Shown in pieces: positions 1-5,850 of a stretch of 9,459 bases of DNA. Under the pieces are notes generated by a model. The model did no database searches and was not told the origin of the DNA. It saw only the letters and a list, made by a program, of their open reading frames with translations. The stretch comes from an uncultured beta proteobacterium (GTDB taxonomy: Bacteria; Pseudomonadota; Gammaproteobacteria; Burkholderiales; Rhodocyclaceae): positions 1-9,459 of the forward strand of contig CAJBIL010000364.1 in NCBI GenBank assembly GCA_903953145.1, written 5' to 3'. Numbering within the stretch: the first letter of the stretch is position 1; each line of letters begins with the position of its first letter. The position numbers were made by a program, and so were the translations under genes.

Positions 1-2894
1 AGGTGGCCGACCTGCTTGCCAACGACAGCGACCCCGATGCGGCTGACACGCTGAGTTTTAACGCACTTGGCACCGCCCAATCGGGCCCGGGCACGACCCT
101 AAGCCTCAAGGATGGCCTGATCAGCTACAACCCCGGCACCGCTTTTGATGCGCTCAAAGCCGGGGAGAAAGGCGCTGACAGCTTCACCTACACCGTTCAG
201 GATGGCCACGGCAATACCGCCACCGGCACGGTTAACCTCACCATCCTCGGCACCTCGACCAGCAGCCCCATTATCAAGGAAGGCCAGACCTTCCAGATCG
301 ACGGCCATAGCTACGAGCTGGCCACTTCCGCCCTTAGCTGGGCCGATGCCAAAGCCAATGCCGAGGCCCGAGGCGGCCATCTGGCCACCTTGAGCAGCAA
401 TACCGAGAACACCGCCGTATTTACCGCCGTCGCTGACTACCTCAAAGACAGCAGCGTGCCCACCGCGAAGGATGGCGGTGACGGTAGCTATCTCTGGATT
501 GGCGCCAACGACATTGCCAAAGAAGGCAGCTGGAACTGGATTGACGGCACCGCCTTGAGCGACACCAACTGGGGCAAAGGCAGCGTTACTGAGCCCGATA
601 ACTTCACCCACAAAACCCTCGCCCCGCAAGGCCAGGACGCAGCCGCCATCGCCCTCACCGCCTGGCCGCAAGGCGGCGGCATTGGCCTGCCGGGGCAATG
701 GAACGACCTCGCCGTGACCGACAAGCTCTGGTACCTCGTTGAATACGAGAACACAACCGGTGCCAGCAAGATCGTCGGCGGCAGCGCCGGCGACATCCTG
801 ATGGACAACAGCACCCTGGGCGACAAAACCCTGGCCGGTGGCAAAGGCAGCGATACCTACCTGATCGAGCGCGAAGGCCAAAACATCGAAGAAAAAGCCG
901 GCGAAGGCAACGATACCGTCGTCACCACCCTGGCCCGCTACACCCTGGCCGATACCCTGGAAAACCTCCAATACACCGGGCAGGATAGTTTCACCGGTAC
1001 CGGCAACAAGTTCGCCAACACGATCGAAGGCAGCAGTGGTGATGACATCCTCAACGGAGAAGGCGGTAACGATACGCTGAAGGGCGCTGCCGGTAACGAC
1101 ACGCTGGCCGGCGGTAGCGGTGCTGACACGCTGATTGGCGGTAGCGGCGACGACACCTACGAGATCGACAACGCCGCCGACAAGATCGTTGAAACCGCTG
1201 ACGTTAATGCAGCAGGCCGCACGGACATCGATACCGTACGCACCACGCTGGGCGCCTACAGCCTCAACAGCCTCGCGCTGGCCAATGTCGAAAACCTCCA
1301 ATACACCGGCGCCGCAAACTTTATCGGGACTGGCAACGCCGGCAGCAACCAGCTGACCGGTGGCGTGGGCAAAGACACGCTCAATGGCCTCGCCGGTAAC
1401 GACACGCTCACCGGCCTGGCTGGCGACGACAAGTTGCTTGGTGGTGCCGGCGATGACCGCTTCCTGATGGAAGACGGGAATGACAGCTACGACGGCGGGG
1501 CGGATACCGATACGCTGTATCTGGCCGGCAACGCCGATAACTACAGCTTTACGATTCCGGTCACCGGCACGGTTCGCATTGAGGGTAACGGCCGGATCAT
1601 TTCCGTCAGCAATGTCGAGAAAATCATCTTCGCCGATGCGCCGGAGACCGAACGCCTGCTCAATATCGCCGGACCGCGTGATCTGCTGGCCATGGCGGGC
1701 AGTACGACGGCGGACCTCCTGACCGGCAACGATCAGGACAACACCATTAACGGACTGGCAGGCGATGACCAGATTACCGGCGGGGCCGGCATGGACACCC
1801 TGTATGGCGGTCTGGGCAATGACACGCTGACCGGCGATGCCGGGATTGATATTCTGGAGGGCGGTGCCGGTAACGATACCTACCGGATCAACAGCTATGA
1901 AGACACGATCCGCAATGAGGCCGCCGGGGTGGCCGGGGGCATCGACAGTATCGAACTGAGCACGCTTACGACGTTCAGCCTGGTGAGCCCGGAGAGCCTG
2001 CTGATCATCGCCAACGTCGAGAATCTGATCGGTAAGGAAACCACTGACCTTAACCTCACGGGCAATGCGCTGAGTAACGCCATCACCGGCAATATCGGCA
2101 ATGACCAACTCTTCGGTTTAGTAGGTAACGACGCCTTGTTTGGCGGCGAGGGTAACGACACCCTGGACGGTGGCCTGGGCGCTGATCGCATGGAAGGTGG
2201 CAACGGTAACGACAGCTACCTTGTCGATAACGCGCAGGATTTTGTCAAGGATACGGCGGGCGACGCCGACAGCGTGACGGTGACGACGATCAAGGCCTAC
2301 ACGATGACCCTTGGCATTGAAGACCTCACCTATAACGATGCCTTCAACTTCACGGGCAACGGCAACCTCGGCAATAACCGGATGGTGGGTGGCTCAGGCA
2401 ACGATACGCTGAATGGCCAGGGCGGAAACGACACCCTGAGCGGGTTGGACGGGAAGGATGTGCTTAACGGCGGGTCGGGCGATGACAAGCTGATTGGCGG
2501 CGCGGGGGCGGATGTGCTGACCGGGGGCGTTGGCGCTGATTACTTTGTCTTCAATACGCTAACGAGTGATCCATTGACTGCCGACAAGGTCACTGATTTC
2601 GTTGGGCAGAATGCCGCCGCAGCAGCAAAACTGTCAGGCATCGATCACCTGGCGTTCGACAATGGCATTTACTCCGCACTGAACTGGAATCCGGATGGCT
2701 CGCTGGCGGATGGGCAATTTGTTTCCGGGAAGGGCATGAAAGAGGCCACGGAGGCCAGCCAGCATCTCATCTACGACACGGCAACCGGCAGCCTTTATTA
2801 CGATACGGATGGAGTGGGTGGCGAGGCAGCGTATCTGGTCGCAACCTTTGCCAACAAGGCCGCGTTGGTCGCTGCTGATTTCAGCATGGGGTAA
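1..2894 (+). CDS. RTX-type secreted calcium-binding adhesin with C-type-lectin-like domain, 3' part only
   Basis: The reading frame is open at the left edge, so the N-terminus lies outside the window; 963 codons are visible, ending in TAA. Order (residue 1 = codon at base 3): residues 1-83, the end of an Ig/cadherin-like adhesin module (LLANDSDPD; DSFTYTVQDGHG); residues about 93-249, a C-type-lectin-like domain (WIGANDIAKEGSWNW, EPDN at 197-200, WND at 233-235); residues about 253-850, RTX calcium-binding nonapeptides (GGxGxDxL type) in five blocks with linking segments; residues about 850-963, a C-terminal tail like those of type I-secreted RTX proteins (DYFVFN, KVTDF, LYYDTDG, LVATF). I find no cysteine in the visible part. 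By family knowledge such proteins leave the cell through an ABC/MFP/TolC exporter, fold on external calcium and act in adhesion or biofilm. The exporter genes are not in view. The ligand of the lectin domain cannot be told. No protease or lipase catalytic motif is seen, so adhesin is preferred over enzyme. Confidence 0.9.
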   Translation, partial: VADLLANDSDPDAADTLSFNALGTAQSGPGTTLSLKDGLISYNPGTAFDALKAGEKGADSFTYTVQDGHGNTATGTVNLTILGTSTSSPIIKEGQTFQIDGHSYELATSALSWADAKANAEARGGHLATLSSNTENTAVFTAVADYLKDSSVPTAKDGGDGSYLWIGANDIAKEGSWNWIDGTALSDTNWGKGSVTEPDNFTHKTLAPQGQDAAAIALTAWPQGGGIGLPGQWNDLAVTDKLWYLVEYENTTGASKIVGGSAGDILMDNSTLGDKTLAGGKGSDTYLIEREGQNIEEKAGEGNDTVVTTLARYTLADTLENLQYTGQDSFTGTGNKFANTIEGSSGDDILNGEGGNDTLKGAAGNDTLAGGSGADTLIGGSGDDTYEIDNAADKIVETADVNAAGRTDIDTVRTTLGAYSLNSLALANVENLQYTGAANFIGTGNAGSNQLTGGVGKDTLNGLAGNDTLTGLAGDDKLLGGAGDDRFLMEDGNDSYDGGADTDTLYLAGNADNYSFTIPVTGTVRIEGNGRIISVSNVEKIIFADAPETERLLNIAGPRDLLAMAGSTTADLLTGNDQDNTINGLAGDDQITGGAGMDTLYGGLGNDTLTGDAGIDILEGGAGNDTYRINSYEDTIRNEAAGVAGGIDSIELSTLTTFSLVSPESLLIIANVENLIGKETTDLNLTGNALSNAITGNIGNDQLFGLVGNDALFGGEGNDTLDGGLGADRMEGGNGNDSYLVDNAQDFVKDTAGDADSVTVTTIKAYTMTLGIEDLTYNDAFNFTGNGNLGNNRMVGGSGNDTLNGQGGNDTLSGLDGKDVLNGGSGDDKLIGGAGADVLTGGVGADYFVFNTLTSDPLTADKVTDFVGQNAAAAAKLSGIDHLAFDNGIYSALNWNPDGSLADGQFVSGKGMKEATEASQHLIYDTATGSLYYDTDGVGGEAAYLVATFANKAALVAADFSMG
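1023..2543 (+). repeat. Five blocks of RTX nonapeptide repeats with a recurring linker module
   Basis: In-frame GGxGxDxLx-type repeats cluster at about 1023-1157, 1353-1466, 1713-1883, 2076-2222 and 2385-2543. Linkers of the pattern (Y/V)xxDNAxD..E...DTV.TT...Y.L....ENLxYTG...F.GTGN..xN connect most blocks; they begin near residues 284, 385, 626 and 738. The third linker zone (residues about 491-560) is divergent and carries the GGADTDTLYLAG and SNVEKIIFAD motifs also common in RTX proteins. One 20-base stretch (960-979 and 1290-1309) is identical in two linkers, 330 bases or 110 codons apart, showing that the modules arose by tandem duplication. Confidence 0.85.
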
Positions 2895-2939
2895 AGCGCG
2901 GCGGGTGGCGGGGGTGCTTCGGCCATGAGCCAGCACGAC

Positions 2940-2963
2940 TTGTCGGGGTGAACCCCGACCTAC
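2940..2963 (-). repeat. REP-like palindromic element, left copy
   Basis: This 24-base unit is the exact reverse complement of 3051-3074. Read on the minus strand it begins with GTAG, the tetranucleotide typical of REP elements mobilised by RAYT transposases. The GTAG is followed by an internal palindrome, GTCGGGGT/ACCCCGAC around a 2-base centre, that can form an 8-bp stem. It lies 45 bases after the RTX stop codon and could end or stabilise that transcript. Assignment as REP rests on the GTAG foot, the palindrome and the paired inverted layout; genome-wide copy number cannot be seen here. Confidence 0.7.
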
Positions 2964-3050
2964 GCAGTGCCGTAACAGAGTTCGTGCGTCGCGTTGTGCG
3001 CACGCCAAAAAGGCGCTCAAATTACGGACGTATCTGACCCTATTGATCAG

Positions 3051-3074
3051 GTAGGTCGGGGTTCACCCCGACAA
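3051..3074 (+). repeat. REP-like palindromic element, right copy
   Basis: This is the second copy, in inverted orientation to 2940-2963 and identical over all 24 bases. It starts with GTAGGTCGGGG and ends ACCCCGACAA. Both GTAG feet point inward, and the copies are separated by 87 bases, so the pair forms a BIME-like unit of 135 bases. The element could also fold as one long hairpin with a 24-bp outer stem. Confidence 0.7.
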
Positions 3075-3194
3075 CAACACGAACCGGGAAGTTATTTTGT
3101 AGGCATTTCATGGCTTTGCCAGGATTTTGCTTTCGGTTTCCCTTTTCTTTGTCAAACCGTCATTTGTTTAGTCCGGCGACGCTATCGCTTAACC

Positions 3195-3223
3195 TTGATT
3201 TGCTTCACCCCTTACCCTAGAGT
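3195..3223 (+). promoter_or_regulatory. Putative sigma-70 promoter of the antitoxin gene
   Basis: A -35 candidate TTGATT (3195-3200) and a -10 candidate TAGAGT (3218-3223) are separated by 17 bases. Each matches the consensus at 4 of 6 positions. The start of transcription would fall near 3230, about 20 bases before the ATG at 3250. No better pair was seen in the upstream stretch. Confidence 0.45.
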
Positions 3224-3227
3224 AAGG
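3210..3227. promoter_or_regulatory. 18-bp palindrome over the -10: likely operator for VapB autoregulation
   Basis: CCTTACCCTAGAGTAAGG is a palindrome in which 8 of 9 base pairs match (only 3216/3221 fail). It covers the proposed -10 and ends 22 bases before the antitoxin start. AbrB/MazE-fold antitoxins commonly bind palindromes in their own promoters, so the position fits an autorepression site. Binding is inferred, not shown. Confidence 0.5.
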
Positions 3228-3249
3228 CAATCTAAACAGGAGAAGAGCA

Positions 3250-3492
3250 ATGTCTACAGCAACAATGACTAGCAAAGGGCAAATCACCATTCCGGCGGTT
3301 GTGCGCGCCGCGCTTGGCGTTGAGTCCGGGGATAGGGTTGAGTTTATTCAGGTTGAGAATGGGCGCTTTGAGTTGGTAGCAGCGACTCAATCTGTGACGG
3401 TATTGAAGGGTTTGGTGCGTAAACCGGCAGTGCCAGTGACTATCGAGGCAATGAATCAGGCTATTGCGGCAGCGGGATCAAAAGCGAAATGA
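3250..3492 (+). CDS. vapB: AbrB/MazE/SpoVT-fold antitoxin, VapB type
   Basis: The 80-residue protein begins with the swapped-hairpin DNA-binding domain: TSKGQITIPAVVRAALGV, then SGDRVEFIQVENGRFEL, filling about residues 5-45. The tail (LVRKPAVPVTIEAMN, about residues 55-69) resembles the toxin-binding segment of VapB antitoxins whose partner is a PIN-domain VapC. An AGGAG site at 3238-3242, seven bases before the ATG, supports the start. By family knowledge it would bind DNA as a dimer, repress its own promoter and neutralise the toxin. The toxin gene that should follow is destroyed (see 3489-3584), so this antitoxin appears orphaned. It may survive as a plain regulator or as an anti-addiction factor against related VapC toxins. 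An alternative reading is a generic AbrB-type regulator, but the PIN remnant makes VapB more likely. Confidence 0.85.
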   Translation: MSTATMTSKGQITIPAVVRAALGVESGDRVEFIQVENGRFELVAATQSVTVLKGLVRKPAVPVTIEAMNQAIAAAGSKAK

Positions 3493-3584
3493 TCGGTCTG
3501 GACACCAATGTCCTTGTTCGCTATGTCGCTCAATAAGTTACGACTCATAAGAAGAAAGTAGGGGCGTCCCTGCTTATTCAGTAA
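3489..3584 (+). pseudogene. Decayed PIN-domain toxin (VapC) remnant
   Basis: An ATG at 3489 overlaps the antitoxin stop as ATGA, the usual vapBC junction. It encodes MIGLDTNVLVRYVAQ and then TAA (3534-3536). The peptide is the classic N-terminal beta strand of PIN ribonucleases, with the first catalytic aspartate at position 5. The same frame continues after the stop as VTTHKKKVGASLLIQ to a second TAA (3582-3584); this still resembles the next helix of VapC proteins, where an acidic stretch is expected at the stop. Nothing of the remaining PIN domain of about 100 residues is left before the HDOD gene at 3604, so the other catalytic acids are missing. It cannot make an active toxin. Family assignment comes from the motif and junction; the decay is directly visible. 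Confidence 0.8.
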
Positions 3585-3603
3585 CGAGCACAGAGGAGTT
3601 GCC

Positions 3604-4464
3604 ATGCTTTCTCCTTACCAACTGCGCTGGGGTGTTGATCAGTGGGTCGCTTTCCTCAAGGATAAGGAGATCCCGGTTTTACCGCGCACGCAGATTCTGC
3701 TTTATGTGTTGCAGCAATCGCGCGGTGAGGACACTTCGGCCAGGGATCTGGCGGGGCTTGTGTTTGGCGACCCGTTTCTCTCCCTCAAACTGCTGCTTCA
3801 GGCGGAGAAAAGCCGCTCCCGGATGTTGAGCCATGACACGACCACGGCACTGGGCTCGGTGCTGCAAATGGGGTTCGATCATCTGGGCAGTACGGTGGCG
3901 CAAAGCCCGGTCAGTGACGATACCTGCCAGGGGCTCAACGAATGTGAGTTCCGGACGGTGCTGGCAGCCAGCATTGCGCGTGGCTGGGCCGGTTTGCGCG
4001 CCGATGTATCGCCCGATGAAGTGGGCCTCGCCGCGCTACTCGCGGAAATTGGCGAATTGCTGATGTGGCACTTTGCGCCCGAGCTGCCGCAAAAAGCCGT
4101 CGATGAACTGCAATCCGGCCGCGCCTTCCGGCCATTGCAGGCCCAACAGCAGGCGTTTGATTTTTCGTTCAAGCAGCTGACGCTGGCACTGGCCGCCAGC
4201 TGGAAACTACCGCCTCTGATTACAATGCTGATCAAAGGCTCGGACAATGTGCGCACCAACATCATCAAGCTGGCAGCAGAAACCGCACGACATATCACGA
4301 CGCACCCTGAAAACCCGGCGATCCCCGCCGACATTATCAACATCAAGAATTTACTGCCCGGCGCCAGCCATGAGTCGCTGGTTGCGCCGCTGCCGATTTC
4401 CGACGACTACAAGGCAACCGTGCTGCGCGCCATCGCCATGAATACCTCTTCCTGGGACATCTAA
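3604..4464 (+). CDS. HDOD-domain signalling protein
   Basis: The 286-residue protein is HDOD-like. Residues 23-65 (IPVLPRTQILLYVLQQ then DLAGLVFGDPFLSLKLL) match the N-terminal helices of the domain, and LLAEIGELLMWHFAPELP (145-162) occupies the place of the HDIG segment of HD phosphohydrolases. The His-Asp pair is replaced by Ala-Glu, so metal-dependent phosphodiesterase activity is unlikely, as is usual for HDOD proteins. These proteins act as adaptors in signalling; the exact role here is unknown. No membrane segment or signal peptide is seen, so it should be cytoplasmic. AGAGGAG at 3592-3598, five bases before the ATG, supports the start. The stop overlaps the start of the PAS gene by one base, which implies co-translation and a shared task. 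No terminator or own promoter is evident upstream, so transcription may come from the antitoxin promoter. Confidence 0.8.
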   Translation: MLSPYQLRWGVDQWVAFLKDKEIPVLPRTQILLYVLQQSRGEDTSARDLAGLVFGDPFLSLKLLLQAEKSRSRMLSHDTTTALGSVLQMGFDHLGSTVAQSPVSDDTCQGLNECEFRTVLAASIARGWAGLRADVSPDEVGLAALLAEIGELLMWHFAPELPQKAVDELQSGRAFRPLQAQQQAFDFSFKQLTLALAASWKLPPLITMLIKGSDNVRTNIIKLAAETARHITTHPENPAIPADIINIKNLLPGASHESLVAPLPISDDYKATVLRAIAMNTSSWDI

Positions 4465-4985
4465 TGAAATCGCACCACATCACCCCCTCTGCGCTGGAGC
4501 GCGAACTGGCCGAGGGCGAATATATCGTCTCGACGACCACCCCAAGCGGCCGGATTACCTCGGTAAACGACGTTCTGGTTGCGTATTCAGGCTACAGCCG
4601 GACGGAGCTGCTGGGCAGCCAGCACAATATTCTTCGCCACCCGGATATGCCGCGCGCGGTGTTCTGGCTGGCGTGGGACACCCTGCAAGCAGGTGAAGAC
4701 TTCATGGGCTATATCAAGAACATGAGCAAGGATGGCGGCTATTACTGGGTTTTCTCGCAAATCCAGCCTGAGTACGACAAAGATGGCGGGGTGATTGGTT
4801 ATCGCTCGGTACGACGCCAGCCGCGTCGCTCGGCCGTTGCTGCGGCAAGTGCGCTCTATGCCGAAATGCTGGCTGCCGAGCAGGCTGTCGAAACCCGTGA
4901 TGCCATCGCGGCGGGGCTGGCTGTCCTTCGACGGCATCTTGGCGCGCAAGGGCAAAGCTACGAGCAAATGGTGGCGGCACTATAA
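4464..4985 (+). CDS. Stand-alone Aer-type PAS domain protein, probable FAD redox sensor
   Basis: The 173-residue protein is one PAS domain (about 18-118) followed by a helical, alanine-rich tail. It matches the N-terminal sensor of the aerotaxis receptor Aer: STTTPSGRITSVND, YSGYSRTELLG, HNILRHPDMP, IKNMSKDGGYYWV and IGYRSVRRQ. Residues equivalent to those known to matter for FAD binding in E. coli Aer are present (N35, R58, H59, D61), while the position of Aer W79 is Phe here (F80). FAD binding is therefore inferred. Unlike Aer it has no membrane anchor, HAMP or chemoreceptor signalling domain, so it must signal through a partner. The ATG shares its A with the TAA of the HDOD gene, and a GGGA at 4454-4457 may serve as ribosome site. 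The HDOD protein is the obvious candidate partner. It could alternatively feed the chemotaxis array. Confidence 0.85.
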   Translation: MKSHHITPSALERELAEGEYIVSTTTPSGRITSVNDVLVAYSGYSRTELLGSQHNILRHPDMPRAVFWLAWDTLQAGEDFMGYIKNMSKDGGYYWVFSQIQPEYDKDGGVIGYRSVRRQPRRSAVAAASALYAEMLAAEQAVETRDAIAAGLAVLRRHLGAQGQSYEQMVAAL

Positions 4986-5003
4986 GTAGAGCCGACGCTG
5001 GCC

Positions 5004-5033
5004 GTGCCAGAGTTGCGCGTACTTCGCTAAAAT
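5004..5033 (+). promoter_or_regulatory. Possible rpiA promoter
   Basis: TAAAAT (5028-5033) is a fair -10, and GTGCCA (5004-5009) matches the -35 consensus at 4 of 6 positions with an 18-base spacer. The -10 sits inside a small hairpin sequence, CGCTA-AAA-TAGCG (5025-5037). Transcription would begin near 5040, leaving a leader of about 30 bases with no clear Shine-Dalgarno sequence before rpiA. Confidence 0.35.
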
Positions 5034-5068
5034 AGCGGCTCATTTCAAACCTCAGACCAAGCAAACCC

Positions 5069-5731
5069 ATGACCCAGGACGAACTCAAACAAGCTGTCGG
5101 CCGCGCCGCGCTCGACTATGTGATTGACGGTGAAATCGTCGGCGTTGGCACCGGCTCGACGGCAAACTGCTTTATCGACGCACTGGCCGGCATCAAGCAC
5201 CGGATCAAAGGCGCCGTGGCCAGTTCGGAAGCCACCAGAAAACGACTTGAAGCGCACGGCATCAAGGTTTTTGACTTGAATGATGTTATCGACCTCCCCG
5301 TTTATGTCGATGGCGCGGATGAGATCAACGTCGAGATGCACATGATCAAAGGCGGCGGCGGTGCGCTGACACGCGAGAAAATCGTCGCGGCAGTCGCCAA
5401 AAAATTCATCTGCATCGCGGATGGCTCGAAGCTGGTACCGGTGCTCGGCAACTTCCCGCTACCGGTTGAAGTGATCCCGATGGCGAGTGCCTACGTCGCC
5501 CGCGAACTGGCCAGGCTGGGTGGCACGCCGGTGTTGCGTGAGGGCTTCGTGACCGACAACGGCAACCTGATTCTTGACCTGCGAGGGCTTCAGATTGTCG
5601 ACCCGGTCGGCCTGGAAACACAGATCAACCAGATCACCGGCGTTGTCAGTAACGGGCTGTTTGCCTGCCGCCCGGCCAGTATTTGTCTGCTTGGTACGGC
5701 AACCGGGGTTCAGACGCTCTGCGCTGACTAA
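5069..5731 (+). CDS. rpiA: Ribose-5-phosphate isomerase A
   Basis: RpiA interconverts ribose 5-phosphate and ribulose 5-phosphate in the non-oxidative pentose phosphate pathway in the cytoplasm. The 220-residue length is normal for the family. Visible signatures are GTGSTA (27-32), SSEAT (52-56), DGADEI (81-86) and KGGGGALTREK (94-104). D81, D84, K94 and the catalytic base E103 fall at the same numbers as in the E. coli enzyme. The ATG at 5069 gives the expected N-terminus (MTQDELKQAVGRAALDYV), although no strong ribosome site precedes it (upstream text is CAGACCAAGCAAACCC). It stands alone: 83 bases separate it from the PAS gene and 119 from phoU. Nothing appears damaged. Confidence 0.97.
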   Translation: MTQDELKQAVGRAALDYVIDGEIVGVGTGSTANCFIDALAGIKHRIKGAVASSEATRKRLEAHGIKVFDLNDVIDLPVYVDGADEINVEMHMIKGGGGALTREKIVAAVAKKFICIADGSKLVPVLGNFPLPVEVIPMASAYVARELARLGGTPVLREGFVTDNGNLILDLRGLQIVDPVGLETQINQITGVVSNGLFACRPASICLLGTATGVQTLCAD

Positions 5732-5774
5732 TCGACTGATGTGCTGACGTACTGATGCCACAATTTAATGCTGA

Positions 5775-5792
5775 CTGAAACATTGCTGTAAC
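5775..5792 (+). promoter_or_regulatory. Putative Pho box upstream of phoU
   Basis: CTGAAAC-ATTG-CTGTAAC is two 7-base direct repeats with a 4-base spacer, the 11-base period of PhoB binding sites (E. coli consensus half-site CTGTCAT). It lies 58 bases before the GTG start of phoU. Weak -10 candidates follow at 5803-5808 (TAAGCT) and 5808-5813 (TATCCT), in roughly the place expected for a PhoB-activated promoter that lacks a -35. The half-sites deviate at one to three positions, so this is a moderate call. Confidence 0.45.
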
Positions 5793-5850
5793 CTTGTCCG
5801 GCTAAGCTATCCTGCTGACCAACAACGCAAACGATTCTGGAGCACACCGC

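Larger units (their letters stand above)
2895..3194. other. Gene-free stretch between the RTX gene and the antitoxin promoter
   Basis: About 300 bases hold no convincing gene. The left part carries the REP pair described separately. Between the REP copies lie smaller inverted repeats: CCGTAA (2970-2975) with TTACGG (3022-3027), CGTGCG (2983-2988) with CGCACG (2999-3004), and CGCC/GGCG around AAAAA (3003-3015). From about 3085 the sequence is richer in T and has no protein-like composition. I see no classic T-tailed terminator directly after the RTX stop; the first REP hairpin, 45 bases downstream, may take that role. Confidence 0.6.

Noticed and set aside
99..2108. Minus-strand open frame of 669 codons across the RTX gene
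   Set aside because: It mirrors the repetitive GC-rich RTX coding frame, has low-complexity Val/Gly/Ala content and no recognisable domain; the plus-strand RTX protein clearly explains the sequence.
1023..2543. Regular repeats considered as a CRISPR array
   Set aside because: The repeats are in-frame GGxGxD codons varying in sequence, with no constant repeat and unique spacers.
2994..3272. Plus-strand open frame of 92 codons between the RTX gene and the antitoxin
   Set aside because: It runs through a REP copy, the promoter and the operator and overlaps the antitoxin start; no ribosome site or protein-like character.
4998..5010. Hairpin CTGGC-CGT-GCCAG after the PAS gene as a terminator
   Set aside because: The stem is only 5 bp and no T run follows; part of it overlaps the proposed rpiA -35.
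5732..5770. Recurring CTGA/ACTGATG words after rpiA as an extra regulatory array
   Set aside because: The spacing is irregular and short words of this kind are expected by chance; only the 7-4-7 pair further downstream was kept.
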